A stretch of 64,000 nt of DNA from Diplolepis rosae (Eukaryota > Arthropoda > Insecta > Hymenoptera > Diplolepididae). Every line of letters begins with the position of its first letter. Position 1 is the first letter of the stretch. Under the pieces are notes generated by a model. It had not been told where the DNA came from. It did no database searches and saw nothing but the letters and a program-made list of their open reading frames with translations. The stretch lies in contig JAPYXD010000680.1 in assembly GCA_030998225.1 (NCBI GenBank), positions 14,074,001-14,138,000 on the forward strand, written 5' to 3'. The position numbers and the translations under genes are program-made. Positions 1-9,934 of this stretch are shown piece after piece.

Positions 1-405
1 CGGGGAAACTGATTTTACATAATATTCACAAATTTATTTCGATGTAATAAGGAAGACATAGTATGAATCTGAGATAGATGATGGAAAAAATCTCGGAAAA
101 GAGTGCCTTTTCTATTGGCTCGTATATCACAAAACTGGAAGACAGAATTATCTCTATCTATAATGGAGAGTCATAAGTCACATAGGATTATGAATTGACT
201 TTCCTTTCAACAAGCAACCTGCATTTTGGACCTGTAAGTGTAAGCTATATAAATGGTAGTCGGAGAAACCCTATGGTTTATGAGATAATATAGGGCTTTG
301 AAAATTGATAAATTATGCCTTTTATTGAAAGGTCTCGAACATATAGAAGACAAAATATTGGCTAAACTAGAGCAAAATCAATGTTCTTTAAATACTATTT
401 CTCTA
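1..405. other. AT-rich DNA, nothing recognised
   Basis: No open frame of useful length, no RNA gene and no inverted terminal repeat was recognised here. The stretch is AT-rich like the rest of the first 20 kb. Confidence 0.5.
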
Positions 406-780
406 CACACTCAGAAAAAAAATTTGATTGAATCAAAGAAAATGATTTGTTAGAACGACTTTCTTCGATTTAAAGAAATGATTTGTTTAAATGAAATAAA
501 ATTTGTTTAATTCAAACAAAATATCTTTGAACCAAATAAATATTTGTTTGAATCAAATTAATTTGTCTTCAAAACAAAAAAATTAATGCATTGATATATG
601 GTCAAAGTTAAAATTTGTTTGATTTAAGGCAGACATTTATTTGATTCGAGCAAATATGTATTTGGTTCAAAGATATTTTGTTTGAATCAAACAAGTTTTG
701 TTTCATTGAAACAAAACATTTCTTTACATCAAAGAAAATGTTTCAAACAAATAATTTTTTTGATTCAATCAAATATATAG
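406..780. mobile_element. Palindromic MITE-like element
   Basis: The left end (406-420) reads CACACTCAGAAAAAA, a relative of the CACTGAGAAAA end seen at 13,181 and 16,651. The interior is a long imperfect inverted repeat: about 475-570 pairs with about 628-722, sharing for example CAAACAAAATATCTTTGAAC on the left and its complement on the right. Both arms are built from short palindromic units of the TTTGATTCAAA type. The right end lacks a clear match to the CACTCAG end, so the copy is probably truncated or diverged on that side. No coding capacity is credible; open frames here are products of the AT-rich repeat. Boundaries are approximate. Confidence 0.6.
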
Positions 781-1069
781 AGATAATTATTAATCTAACC
801 CAAAACATTAAGAATAGGGTGAAGGAACCAGTTACCGAGCCAGTACTAGTTGTCGAGTCGTTGGTGTTACTTTTGCAGATTAATAGCAAATTACATTGCA
901 AATATATAAAATATAGTAATGTTAAAGTATGTCTTAATTTGTGTTGTGTTGACACCAAAAAATTCTACACTAGAAAAAAAATACTTTCTTTACTGTTAAA
1001 TATATTTAATTATTTCGTGACATGTTTGTATTCATGCCTCTAGTTTTTATGACCAAATGCCAATGCAAG

Positions 1070-1418
1070 GAGTATTATAACAATATTTGATGAAATTATA
1101 AATTGTTCTAAATTTCTTTTCGAAAACACATACTTTACCTTTAATAATAATATTTATTTGCAAATTTTTGGCACTCCAATGGGTTCACCAATTTCACCTC
1201 TATTCGCAGACATTGTCATGGATGATTTGGAAAATGACTGCCTACGAATTTTAAAAAACAAACATAATTGCTCTCCTTTATTCTATTACAGATTTGTAGA
1301 TGACACTATTCTGTGTGTACAAAAGAAATTTATTGAATTGGTTTTAAACATTTTTAATTCACAAGATAAGAATTTACAATTCACCTTTGAATCGATAAAA
1401 ATCGATAAATATCGATAA
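1070..1418 (+). pseudogene. Penelope-like element reverse transcriptase fragment
   Basis: The frame is open from about 1,070, upstream of the first ATG-like start. It encodes the middle of a PLE reverse transcriptase: a segment with TIFDEIINCSKFLFENTYF, then the motif-B block FGTPMGSPISPLFADIVMDD (about 1,167-1,226), then the catalytic-core block FYYRFVDDTIL with the invariant VDD (about 1,281-1,313), then the QFTFE block near 1,380. The N-terminal half (LPKVHK region and first catalytic Asp) is missing, and the frame dissolves at 1,391 into an ATCGATAA tandem repeat. The next recognisable PLE segment, the linker and endonuclease, follows directly, so the RT C-terminus was lost by deletion. 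It is a dead fragment. Family assignment is strong because PLE motif B and the downstream GIY-YIG domain are both present. Confidence 0.88.
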
Positions 1419-1426
1419 ATCGATAA
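1391..1426. repeat. ATCGATAA-type short tandem repeat
   Basis: Four to five imperfect copies of an ATCGATAA unit lie exactly where the PLE reverse transcriptase frame breaks off. It contains TATCGATA, an 8-bp palindrome. Confidence 0.75.
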
Positions 1427-1429
1427 AAA

Positions 1430-1848
1430 TATAAAAATCCGTATGAATAAAATTAAATACAGCTCTCCAAATTCTCTAAATAAAAAAAACCGTTCAGATT
1501 TATACAGACATCAACCAAAGGTATGTTTACCATACAACGTAACAAACTTCACTAAATTGTCTAATATTTAAAAAAAATACAATATGTCAACTATCCTAGT
1601 CGTTAACAAAACTTTGAAATTAATAATAAAATTAGGTAAAGACTCCACAAACAAATGGGAACAAACTAATATTGTGTACAAATTTAATTGTAAAAATTGC
1701 CCTGCAACTTATATTGGTGAATCTAAGAGAGCATGAACACAAAAATAAAAAAAAACAGTGAATCCGTAGTCTGTGAACATCAATTGGAAGTCTACCATGA
1801 ATTTGATTGGGAAAATACCAAGATTATTGATTATAAATCTGTAATATT
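1430..1848 (+). pseudogene. Penelope-like GIY-YIG endonuclease fragment
   Basis: A degraded continuation of the same element. Translated pieces include a linker (LYRHQPKVCLPYNVTNF), then LGKDSTNKWEQTNIVYKFNC followed by KNCPATYIGESKRA (about 1,637-1,735), which matches the start of the PLE GIY-YIG nuclease (VY, CxxC-type Cys pair, YIGES). In-frame stops follow, then a piece ending HEFDWENTKIIDY (about 1,797-1,835), typical of the nuclease C-terminal half. Several stops and shifts show it is not functional. It is cut at about 1,848 by another PLE terminal repeat and resumes at about 2,086. Confidence 0.82.
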
Positions 1849-1849
1849 T

Positions 1850-2085
1850 ATTTTGGCTTGGGGTCAGTTTAGTTTCTAATTATTTATGTCGTAGAGGACA
1901 TAAACATTAGGAAGGCAAACGTTTCGGCCACAAATGGAGGCCCTCTTCAGTGCCAATTAGCTTAATTGTAACCTTTAAATATTTATTAACTAAGACATGC
2001 AACCTAATAATTATTGTATTTTTTTTTTTTTTTTTCTTTTATAACTGCGGGTCAATAAAACAAAGAACATGTACAGAAACATGTC
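1850..2085 (-). mobile_element. Inserted PLE terminal-repeat fragment
   Basis: This stretch splits the GIY-YIG coding remnant. Its first 110 bp resemble 6,391-6,507 in the same orientation: both have GGGTCAGTTT near the start and a nearly identical GGCAAACGTTTCGGCCACA block further on. The shared block is a hammerhead-type motif on the minus strand. A T-rich run of about 16 T lies near 2,020-2,036. Because the coding sense resumes after it, it is best read as an insertion. Exact ends and target duplication could not be fixed. Confidence 0.6.
1914..1954 (-). ncRNA. Hammerhead-type ribozyme motif (PLE)
   Basis: On the minus strand the order is GGCA, CUGAAGA (1,944-1,950), one unpaired G, helix II GGCC/GGCC around a 9-nt loop, GAAA-C (1,921-1,925), GU, U, UGCC. 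Helix I is the GGCA/UGCC pair. Helix III is AC/GU with no loop, so a stable helix III would need two copies pairing through the self-complementary ACGU. This fits the minimal hammerheads known from PLE terminal repeats. Cleavage would follow the U after ACGU. Activity is not shown, and the extra nucleotide before helix II departs from the textbook core. Confidence 0.65.
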
Positions 2086-2240
2086 ACTATATAATTGTTG
2101 ATTATGTCTCTGACTATCGGAAAAGATTAACATCAGAGATGATCCATATAAAATTTAATAAATTTAGTATAAATAAAAAAGAAGACATATTTACTTTGAA
2201 TAGAATTTATTTTTCATTACTTAATAGATTAAATTCATGA
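2086..2240 (+). pseudogene. PLE endonuclease C-terminus
   Basis: The frame ending at 2,240 encodes VDYVSDYRKRLTSEMIHIKF followed by NKFSINKKEDIFTLNRIYFS and a stop after LLNRLNS. A block with KRL.SEM.HIK....INKKED....LN..Y is the usual C-terminal end of the PLE GIY-YIG protein. It continues the fragment that broke at about 1,848. The ATG at 1,950 lies inside the inserted terminal repeat and is not the true start. Confidence 0.75.
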
Positions 2241-2563
2241 TAGCTTTCCAGCTGATGTCTGTTTACATTTAAAATTATATGTTTACAATAACTTTTGTCA
2301 ATATTTAAAGTTAACTGTTTGAATCTAATAATTTAGTAGAAAAAGTGTCGTCGACTCCATGACATCACGTCATTTTATTAGTAAAATCATGACTTTTATT
2401 ATAATTTTATATATTCTCGACAATACTCATCATGAGTTAACCTTCTTTTATAAAGGTAAAATTAAATAATTTTGTATATGTTTTTGATATTAAGTTAATT
2501 TAATTTTTATTTTTCTTGTGTGTGACAATTTTACTATTTGGTGTTTTTTTTCAATTTAATAAA

Positions 2564-2604
2564 GCCTGATGAGGTTGGCAAACCCATAGCCAACGAAACG
2601 TCGC
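2564..2604 (+). ncRNA. Hammerhead-type ribozyme motif (PLE 3' repeat)
   Basis: Order: GC, CUGAUGA (2,566-2,572), one extra G, helix II GUUGGC/GCCAAC (6 bp, loop AAACCCAUA), GAAAC (2,595-2,599), GUC (2,600-2,602), GC. Helix I is only 2 bp as seen. Helix III is AC/GU with no loop. The cleavage triplet would be GUC, the preferred one. It lies 325 bp after the stop of the PLE protein, the expected place for a PLE terminal repeat. Confidence 0.65.
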
Positions 2605-3271
2605 AACAATTTTGACATTATGAAGAGTTTTCTTCTTTATATTTGACCCTCATTGATCTCAAACCAGCATCTTTTATAATAATATTTAGCTATGTTCCCC
2701 AAGAATCTGAATTAAAGATGACATTTGCCTTTTTTCCCACATGACTCCTCTTTCATTTTCATTTTATAAGTAGTACATTTTTCGAGCACCTTAGTTATAT
2801 TTAAGTATTCCCGGTGAAAGTATCGCATTGAAATTCATTCCGAGTCAATCAGAACTATTCCGTTTCATTCCGATATTTTTATTCGAGCCAATGCGAATCA
2901 TTCCGAACCAATCCGAAAAACGTTTTGTATCTCGTTTGATGAAAAACGGTCAAAAATCAATCCGCCTTAATCCAATTAATTCCGAGACATCAATCCGAAT
3001 GAATCCGAACCAATCTGAAACCAAATTTTCAATCCAGAACAATCCAAATCAATCTGAGCTCGGATTGATCCAAACCGAATTTGCAATCAGAATCGATCCG
3101 AATGAATCCAAGGTCGGAATGATTCGGATTGATTATGTTTGAAAATTCAGTTTGGAGCAATCCAAGCTTGGATTTATTCGTGTTGATCTGGATTGACAAC
3201 TTGGTTTGAGATTGGTTCGGATTAGTTCACTTTGACGTCTCGGAATGAATCAGATTAAGTCGGATTGATTT

Positions 3272-3951
3272 CACTGCAAAAAGAAGTGTCTTACCTGGTA
3301 TCTTACTGTAAGATATAAGATGGGAATTTGCTATCTTCTGTCTTAAAAATAAGATGTCTCACGAACTGTCTTATTTAAAATTAAGACGACTTACGTATCT
3401 TAGAACAAATAAAGATGTAAATAACCTCAAAAAATGGAGCGTTTTGAGTGTTGCATGTTTTTCTTCTGTGGTGTAATATCAACACATTTAGAAGAATATA
3501 TTGTTCATTTTCATCGACACGATCCTTTATTTAAACTTTAGATATGACGGATGTGGAGCTACATATAAAAATTGGGAATCGTATCAGCAACACGTAACTC
3601 GATATCAGGTATACCTTCTGCATTAACGTAGTGGATACGTTTGCTAAGTCGCTTATCTCCTTTCCCAATAGAGCATTTTCTTGAATTAATTTTTTTAAGA
3701 AGTACATACAGCCATGTAAATCACCACATGTGTAACAGATACCGGTGTGCCGTAAGCTTTTTCTCACAGTGTAGAGGTTATAAGGAACATGGACTGTCGG
3801 TAACTTAAGTAACCTGTGTTACCGATGGTTCAACTCAAGATATTTTACATGTCTCCAATTAATATGCTTTAGGCAACTTGAATGTGACTACCGAAACATC
3901 TTAGAAATAACTACACAAGTATCTTATATTAAGACACTTCTTTTTGCAGTG
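3272..3951. mobile_element. 680-bp terminal-inverted-repeat element nested in fold-back element
   Basis: Perfect 22-bp terminal inverted repeats lie at 3,272-3,293 and 3,930-3,951 (starting CACTGCAAAAAGAAGTGTCT). Inside the left end, TCTTA/TAAGA units recur over about 130 bp. The middle carries a fragment resembling zinc-finger coding exons. Comparison of the host fold-back arms shows the insertion point directly. Confidence 0.82.
3432..3617 (+). pseudogene. Possible captured C2H2-like zinc-finger exon fragment
   Basis: From 3,432 one frame gives MERFECCMFFFCGVISTHLE then EYIVHFHRHDPLFKL and a stop. A second frame from 3,540 gives RYDGCGATYKNWESYQQHVT. Cys and His spacing (C..FFC...H......HFHRH; then DGCGA.Y......Y..HV.R) recalls arthropod C2H2-type zinc-finger proteins. 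The second piece ends at CAG|GTATAC, a good 5' splice site. The frame change may be a small deletion or an intron. A pyrimidine-rich stretch ending TTTTTCTCACAG (about 3,758-3,769) could be a 3' splice site. The fragment sits inside a nonautonomous element, so capture of a host or transposon exon is the working idea. Confidence is moderate because the match is by motif only. Confidence 0.35.
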
Positions 3952-4093
3952 TTTTGACCGTTTTTCATCAAACGAGATACAAAAAGTTTTTCGAATTAGT
4001 TCGGAATGATTCACATTGGCTCGGATACAATTATCGGAATGAATCGGAATAGTTCTGATTGACTTGGAATGAATTTCAATCCGATACTTTCGG

Positions 4094-5602
4094 AGACAAA
4101 TTTTATTAATATATTTAAAAATAACTTTCAATTGTTTAGAAAAAATACTCATCAATTTTCAAAACTGAAAATCGGTAAATGTAAAATGTATTACTCATAA
4201 TTTTTTCACCTAATGATAGCAATTTTTGTACTAGGTTTATTGTTAAACAATTTTAAGTCTATAAGCACGATAACTTTCGAAAGAATTATCAGATTGGATT
4301 GAAATTTGGCACTCCTCTTGAGGGCTCAAAAAAGAAAGATACGTTCGTTAACCAGCCATTTTACAAATTTGCTAATGGCTATTTTTTCATTGGAGTTATA
4401 TATTTTGTTTATCAATAAAAAATGTGATTGAAACTAAAAACTTTTGGTTTCCAAAAAAACTATGCGAAGTACGAAAAAAATGTTGAGTAAACAATTGTTT
4501 ATTTCAAAAAGATTACAAATATTTTTTGAATGCAAATGTGGCTCTAATCGCTATAAAGTAAAAAATTGAGCGCGAAGCGCGAGTGTCATGATGAGAATGT
4601 TTTCTTTAAGGGTGTTAGAGCCTTACGTAAATTGAATTTCCTTTTTCATTTGAAATCCAAAACAAATTTAGTAACTTTGAGAATATTTAATTATTCACAT
4701 CTAAAATATTATAAAATTTTATTATATTTAAAAACTTTATTGTGGAAAGTTATTTTATTACGGAGTCAATTAGCTCTAAAAATTGAAAGATAGTGGAATT
4801 AGTTCTACTACTTTTCAAATTAAATGAAGAATTCAACGGAGTAAGAGAGATAAGACAAGAGATGTGTCCATAGTAGACCCCTTCATAAAAGTTAAACTTT
4901 GGGCAGCCATGTATTCAGGGTTGCAGCGTCAGCAAGTTCGTTTTCATTATTAATACTTTAGTGTTTCCTCCATTTAGAAAATTACCTCTACCATTTTATT
5001 AAAACTTCAAAATATGATAATCGATTGTCTATTCCAAAGAATGTTATTTTATTTCTGAACCAATTCTTGTAAAATTGCAAAAATACAAAATTGATTAAAT
5101 AAAATTGAAAATATAATTATCAGTAATTAAAAGTAATTCAATTTAGATAGTTTTATAGCATGGTTAAGCTCATTTTCAACTCTTTGATGTATTATTATTC
5201 TGAAATTAACATTCTATTCAGCAGTCCAAGTATCGCAAAAAGCCATACCTTTATTTTACAAACATATAATTTCATATTAGCATAAATAAATAAAGTTGAT
5301 TAACAGGATTCAAATTTCCAAAGCAAAGTTCAATATTGATGAATTTAATGGAGATTTTTCTGTATATGAATTTGTATAAGAAAATAAATTCAAATTTAAC
5401 GAACACAAAGTGTGAGGCATAAATATTTATCTAGTTAAAGTGAATATTTATTTATTAGTTAAAGTATAGATCTATCCTTGCCTTAAGACTTTATTCATTA
5501 ACTAGTATTATTATACACGCTAAAGTGCGCATGACATATTGCCTTATCAATTCTTAAGATAGTAAAAGAAAATACTCAAATCTATTGTGGATCTCATTAG
5601 TA
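4094..5602. other. AT-rich DNA, nothing recognised
   Basis: No coding frame with family motifs, no RNA gene and no clear terminal repeats were seen. A short perfect inverted repeat GCGCGAAGCGCG lies near 4,570. Confidence 0.5.
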
Positions 5603-5879
5603 TACTCTCTAAATCTGAATCAGTCAAATTTTCACTGATTGAATCAGTGCTTTGTCTTTTCACTGAATCATCAGTGGACACAATATTTTTCACTGTTAAA
5701 TAAGTTAATTGTAACTGTTTAATTAGTGAAAACAATATTTTCCACTGTTAAATCAGTTACTTTTCACTGAAGTAATCAGTGAAATTTTACTGATTCGCAG
5801 TAACCTCTTTTTAGCTATTTGAATCAGTCAAATTTCACTGATAATCAGTAGATTTTGACTGATTCATATTTAGAGAGTA
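5603..5879. mobile_element. 277-bp MITE with TACTCTCTAAAT ends
   Basis: Terminal inverted repeats of about 27 bp: 5,603 onward (TACTCTCTAAATCTGAATCA) and the complement of the last bases to 5,879 (TACTCTCTAAATATGAATCA). The interior consists of CACTGATT/AATCAGTG and TTTTCACTG units in both orientations, making it largely self-complementary. No coding capacity is credible; the 62-aa minus-strand frame is repeat-derived. Flanks AGTA on the left and AGTA inside the right end make a short target duplication possible but ambiguous. Confidence 0.75.
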
Positions 5880-6369
5880 CATGCGGAATTTTTAATACAT
5901 TTTATTATATAACTTTTAATACAAAGGAAACGCTTTTGAGTATGAGTGGAAGATGATTAAAATTAAATTGAATTTTTCTGTACCCATATTAATTGGATTA
6001 ATAGTATTTAAATAAAATTTCTATATAATATATTAACATTACTAAATAAATAAAACTTCATCACATACACTCAATATACTTCAAAGATTTGAAACATGTC
6101 ATGTTTTTGATACTTAACATTCTATTTTCAAAACTTCTGAATGTAATCTTCAAATTTGTTGAGTATATATTTTCAACATTTCTGAGTTGAAAATACCAAT
6201 CTTTGAAATTTTATTCTTCAAATACTAGACGCATGTAAAATTTAACTCGTTACAACGTTTTAATGTTTTAAAGAAACACCAACTTTACGCACTTTGAATT
6301 CAAAGTTTTGAATTTTTACCCTTAAAGTTTCAGATTTGAGAACGTCAATTATCATACTTTATTCTCAAA
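5880..6369. other. AT-rich DNA with scattered short inverted motifs
   Basis: Words such as AACATGTCATGTTTTTGAT (about 6,092) reappear in inverted or related form near 7,256-7,280 (ACATGTTATCAAACATGTC). The 6,370-7,227 element may therefore sit inside an older inverted-repeat sequence. Nothing coding was recognised. Confidence 0.35.
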
Positions 6370-7227
6370 TAATGTTTGTTCATTTCTTTGGCATAGGGTC
6401 AGTTTCATCTTATTTTCTTTGATTAAAGATATTATTACATTTAAATATGCACAAAAAGAAAGAAAGGCAAACGTTTCGGCCACATATGGGGGCCCTCTTC
6501 AGTGCCATAAATTCATAGACTAATTCAAAATTTCTCTAAAAATTACTATATTTTAGATAATTAAAAAAGAATTATCATAAAAATTAAAAACTTATCTCAT
6601 AGCTTGCAATTCAAAATGAAGTAGTCCAATATGCAGCATCACGAATTGAAAAATTGAAGTTCACTATGAATAAAAACCGGATAAAATGAAAAAATATAAA
6701 AGATTTTGCACACGAACCGACCGGAATTTTTTTTTGCATTCAAAAAATGTTTATTATTAATGAATGATGCCAAATTGGTTGACAATGGCAAAACGCGAAC
6801 AAGTTTTACATTCATGAAAACTTCTTGTTAAGACTTTAATACCGGCGTCTCTCACAGAATGATCTGAACTGTTTTAAAGACCGACTCGGGACATGTGGCG
6901 TTGCTGACCGAAAATTTTTTTCCTATAAGCAATCCTGAGAGGTTCTTTTCCTCCTTGAAGAAGACTATTGTCCTGTACTTAGTTAAGAAATTCGAGACTT
7001 TTATGATGATTTTCACGAGTGGACGAAGGCGTTTATTTTTCAAGAAAACGATTTTGTATATAGGCTTCACGGACAATCCATTTTACACTGAATTTGCAAG
7101 CAAGACGTTACATAGAGATAAAATATTATAATATCCATATATGTAATTTTACTTAAATTTAATAATATCTTTAATCAAAGAAAATAAGATGAAACTGACC
7201 CTATGCCAAAGAAATGAACAAACATTA
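6370..7227. mobile_element. 858-bp inverted-repeat element, PLE-related left arm
   Basis: About 78 bp at 6,370-6,447 are the near-perfect complement of 7,150-7,227 (core TTTGGCATAGGGTCAGTTTC). The left arm continues into a block that also occurs at 1,853-1,970 and carries a hammerhead-type motif. Both features fit a PLE terminal repeat in inverted arrangement. The interior has overlapping frames on both strands (for example 6,852-7,076 minus and 6,895-7,131 plus) with no family motif that I recognise. Confidence 0.65.
6466..6506 (-). ncRNA. Hammerhead-type ribozyme motif (second copy)
   Basis: Minus strand: GGCA, CUGAAGA (6,496-6,502), extra G, helix II GGCC/GGCC, GAAAC (6,473-6,477), GU, U, UGCC. 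It is the same family as the motif at 1,914-1,954. The two differ mainly in the helix II loop region, while the core and helix I/III are unchanged. Only the left arm of the 858-bp element carries it. Confidence 0.65.
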
Positions 7228-7390
7228 TATGAATTTGGGTCAATACAATAATAGACATGTTATCAAACATGTCAATTTGAAATTTATTCTCAAAGTTTTT
7301 GAGTTAAAAAAAAACACCTATTTCATAATTTTGTTGAAAATTCAGAGTTGAACAACATCAAATTTTATTATATTATTCTTAAGAAGGGAC

Positions 7391-7561
7391 GTACACAGAA
7401 AGCAAAAGTCTTAAATGAAGTCCAAAAATGGGCTTCTTTTTAGGTGTGATATAAAGTAGACCATTAGAGAAGGACAGACTTATGCGCTTATACACGGGAT
7501 AGCTAAATTTAAGCAAAAATCGTCTGTTAGACGTAACAAATTCAAAACCTTTTCTGTGTAC
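7391..7561. mobile_element. Possible small element with GTACACAGAAA ends
   Basis: An 11-bp perfect inverted repeat GTACACAGAAA bounds a 171-bp segment. No further similarity between the ends and no target duplication could be seen, so this may be chance. Confidence 0.25.
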
Positions 7562-8279
7562 ATGAAGGTGGAGCGTTTTCAACGTGTTTCCTTGCTATAG
7601 CCCAAAAAAAATGTGACTCACGATTTATACTTTCCTGAATCGGTTAAAGCCTATTCGGGCAAATATACAGGAAGAAAATTTTATATTAAGTATTACAATG
7701 CTCGCACCATAACAGTGGACCACATAGAAATTATCAGAAAAATTAAATTGGTCATGTGCAAAATCACCATGTATGATGTTCGCTTTTGTAACTTGTAATT
7801 TGTCCTTTCTTGTCACTTGTTTTAAAAAGTATGATTCTACTAGTTTGATATATTTTTTTAATTGTTCTCTAAAAAATTGCAATTTTATCTATCATTTTTT
7901 GAGATATTTGTAGAATCATCATGATAAATTCATTAATTAACCGTAACAGTGTTTTTATTAATGCATTTATTCAAATTTTTATTGTGTATGAGATAATAAA
8001 AGTAAATGGAAACATTATTAAATTTCAAATTTAATCTATCGAGTAGAAAATTAATTTCCCATTTGATATCTACAAATGTATTGTTTACCCATAGCATTAA
8101 GTCTTTTGACAATAATACGTACGTCCCAAAAACTTGGATGTAAAACAATGATGTTATTTTTTGCGCCTGCGTTTTGTGATGTTCTTCGTATAAGCTTAAT
8201 TAATGGATGTAAAAATCTTTTTCATATTTGATGTAATAAAGTTCTACCGCAAACCGAGTATAATTATCAATGAAAATAA
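7562..8279. other. AT-rich DNA, no gene recognised
   Basis: Overlapping small frames on both strands (up to 85 aa) show no known domain, signal or repeat. Nothing else was identified. Confidence 0.45.
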
Positions 8280-8556
8280 ACTCAACTTCCACTTATTTTG
8301 CCGCTTACTTATTTTGCGTTTACGGAAGGGCAGATATCCCCTCCACGAACCATCGGTTTATTCTTCTCTTCAGCTTCCATCACCACAGAATTGGCGGAAA
8401 ATGCAAACGATTTTCCAACTCTTTACAAACAATCAATAAAAAAACACGAATCGCGAAAAAAGTACGATCGCATGAGAAGTAGTGGGATTAAGGGGAAATG
8501 CAAAATAAGTAAGCTGTTTTCGTTTCAGAGGGCGCAAAATAAGTGGAAGTTGAGTG
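8280..8556. mobile_element. 277-bp MITE with ACTCAACTTCCACTTATTTT ends
   Basis: The left end ACTCAACTTCCACTTATTTT (8,280-8,299) is matched by its exact complement at the right end (to 8,555). A second, shorter copy of the word CTTATTTTGC lies just inside each end. The interior is somewhat GC-richer and gives three overlapping plus-strand frames, none with recognisable motifs. Nonautonomous element of unknown superfamily. Confidence 0.75.
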
Positions 8557-9066
8557 TGATCCAAAAATCGCATCGATTGTATTAAAACTGTTTATAATGA
8601 AATACGGAGTGTTAAGAGTAAAATTTTAGTAGGTTTATAGTAAGTCAGCAATGTCTGCTTTGAAAATTTCCAATGGACCATAGTAAAATATGACTATAAA
8701 GGAAGTTGAATTTCATTATAAACCGCAGAAAAATTTTGTAGGGACAAGGCTATATTTTACTATGCTTTATAGCATTTATTTTAACGTTTCATATCATTCT
8801 CATCATTCCGTAAATTACTATGTACCCTACTGAAATTTGATGTAATGTCAGTATGGTCCACTGTTCAAATGGAACGTTTTAAAAAATCATATTTTCAAAT
8901 ATTTTATATTTATCATATAAAAATCATATTTATTAATATAAAAATCTCTCCGTGCAGATGACGCGTTTGAAATTTCATCAAATCTTGCCGCGAGGTTTTT
9001 CTGGAAGTAGGTATCCAGAGCGAAGTGATTTTTGATGATTTAGACTCTACTCGTCACCTCGGTATA
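8557..9066. other. AT-rich DNA with weak inverted motifs
   Basis: Related words AGTAAAATATGACTATAAAG (about 8,681) and an inverted ATATTTTACTATGC (about 8,752) suggest a decayed small element, but no ends could be defined. No gene was seen. Confidence 0.3.
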
Positions 9067-9901
9067 TTAAGTGCACAACTAATTGTATGTTCCCGCTGTT
9101 TGTCAATAGAAGGCTCCAGCAGTAAGTGCTGGTCGATTTTGACATATCCAAAACCTCATGGACTAAGCTTAGACATATGGTAAACAAACCGTTTTGACAC
9201 ATTAGTGATTTTGTTTTGGCGTCATATACTTTTGGTTGTGTGGAAACGTCTGATTTTGTGCCAAATAATCGTCATTTGCGGGAAGTGTTGATTTTCTTCT
9301 TTCATTCGAAGAAAAAGTCGACTGAAGCGCATCGAGAGTTCCAAAAAGTTTACAAAGCGTGAAGGAAGGCCAAAAACTTTCGAAGACGCTGATATGATTT
9401 ATTATGAGCTGCTGAAGCCGAACGAAACCATCACTGGGGAACGGTATCGAACGCAATTGATGCGTTTGAGCAGAGCACTGCGCGAAAAACGGCCACAATA
9501 CGAGCAGAGGCACGAAAAAGTGATTCTACAGCATGACAACGCTCGGCCTCACGTTCCCAAGGCCGTTAAAACTTACCTTGAAACGCTCAAATGGGAAGTC
9601 CCCACCCGCCGTATTCCACAGATATTGCGCCGTCCGATTATTACTTGTTTCGGTCGATGGCACATGGTCTGGCTGATCAGCAGTTCCGCTTATATGAAAA
9701 CATCGAAAAATGGCTTGATTCGTGGGTAGCCTCAAAAGATAAACACTTTTACCGTAACGGTATTCGAGCTCTACTAGAAAGATGGGCAAAAGTTGTAGCT
9801 AACGATGGGCAATATTTTGAATGATTCATTTGTAACCATTTTTCCACAATAAAGTAGCATTTCCATAAAAAAAAACAGCGGGAACTTAGTTGCGCACCTA
9901 A
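9067..9901 (+). mobile_element. Internally deleted mariner element
   Basis: Inverted ends: left TTAAGTGCACAACTAA followed by TGTTCCCGCTG (from 9,067); right, read inward, TTAGGTGCGCAACTAA followed by GTTCCCGCTG. TA precedes the left end (9,065-9,066); the right flank reads TG, so the TA duplication has decayed on that side. At 835 bp the copy is about 450 bp shorter than the usual 1.3-kb mariner. The coding remnant is frameshifted. It lies immediately left of the larger PLE and shows no overlap with it. Confidence 0.88.
9240..9824 (+). pseudogene. mariner transposase, deleted and frameshifted
   Basis: Segment 1 (9,240-9,362): VETSDFVPNNRHLREVLIFF then FHSKKKSTEAHRE and a stop, the N-terminal helix-turn-helix part. 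Segment 2 (9,364-9,590): RRPKTFEDADMIYYELLKPN then ETITGERYRTQLMRL, with VILQHDNARPHV holding the second catalytic Asp. Segment 3, in another frame (9,591-9,824): PPYSTDIAPSDYYLFRSMAH holding the third Asp, and a C-terminus ending VANDGQYFE. The second and third acidic residues fit the mariner D,D34D pattern. The first catalytic Asp block and the region between HTH and YYELLKP are absent, which explains the short length. A one-base shift near 9,590 separates segments 2 and 3. Sequence style is that of the mellifera/mauritiana group. The protein cannot be active. Confidence 0.9.
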
Positions 9902-9934
9902 TGTTTAGATGCTAAAGAGTTAGGGTAACGTAAA

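Larger units (their letters stand above)
2811..4093. mobile_element. Fold-back element, interrupted
   Basis: The ends are inverted copies: about 150 bp from 2,811 (CCGGTGAAAGTATCGC) match the complement of the 140 bp ending at 4,093. The arms are filled with ATTCCGA and AATCCGA repeats (many GGATTGA/TCAATCC units), and the inner part 2,960-3,270 is itself roughly self-complementary, so the whole element would fold into one long hairpin. The open frame 2,828-3,142 comes from these repeats and is not a gene. A second element (3,272-3,951) sits inside the right arm. Without it the arm reads on continuously as the complement of the left arm, with 2 extra T, consistent with a TT target duplication. 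Confidence 0.78.

Noticed and set aside
678..1043. 121-residue frame
   Set aside because: Overlaps the palindromic MITE-like element and AT-rich DNA; no motif.
2828..3142. 104-residue frame rich in NPNQSE
   Set aside because: Product of the ATTCCGA/AATCCGA repeats of the fold-back arm, not a conserved protein.
6852..7131. Overlapping frames on both strands within the 858-bp element
   Set aside because: No family motif recognised, and the two strands cannot both be supported; left as unknown interior.
8203..8585. Three overlapping plus-strand frames
   Set aside because: They run through the inverted ends of the 277-bp MITE and have no domain.
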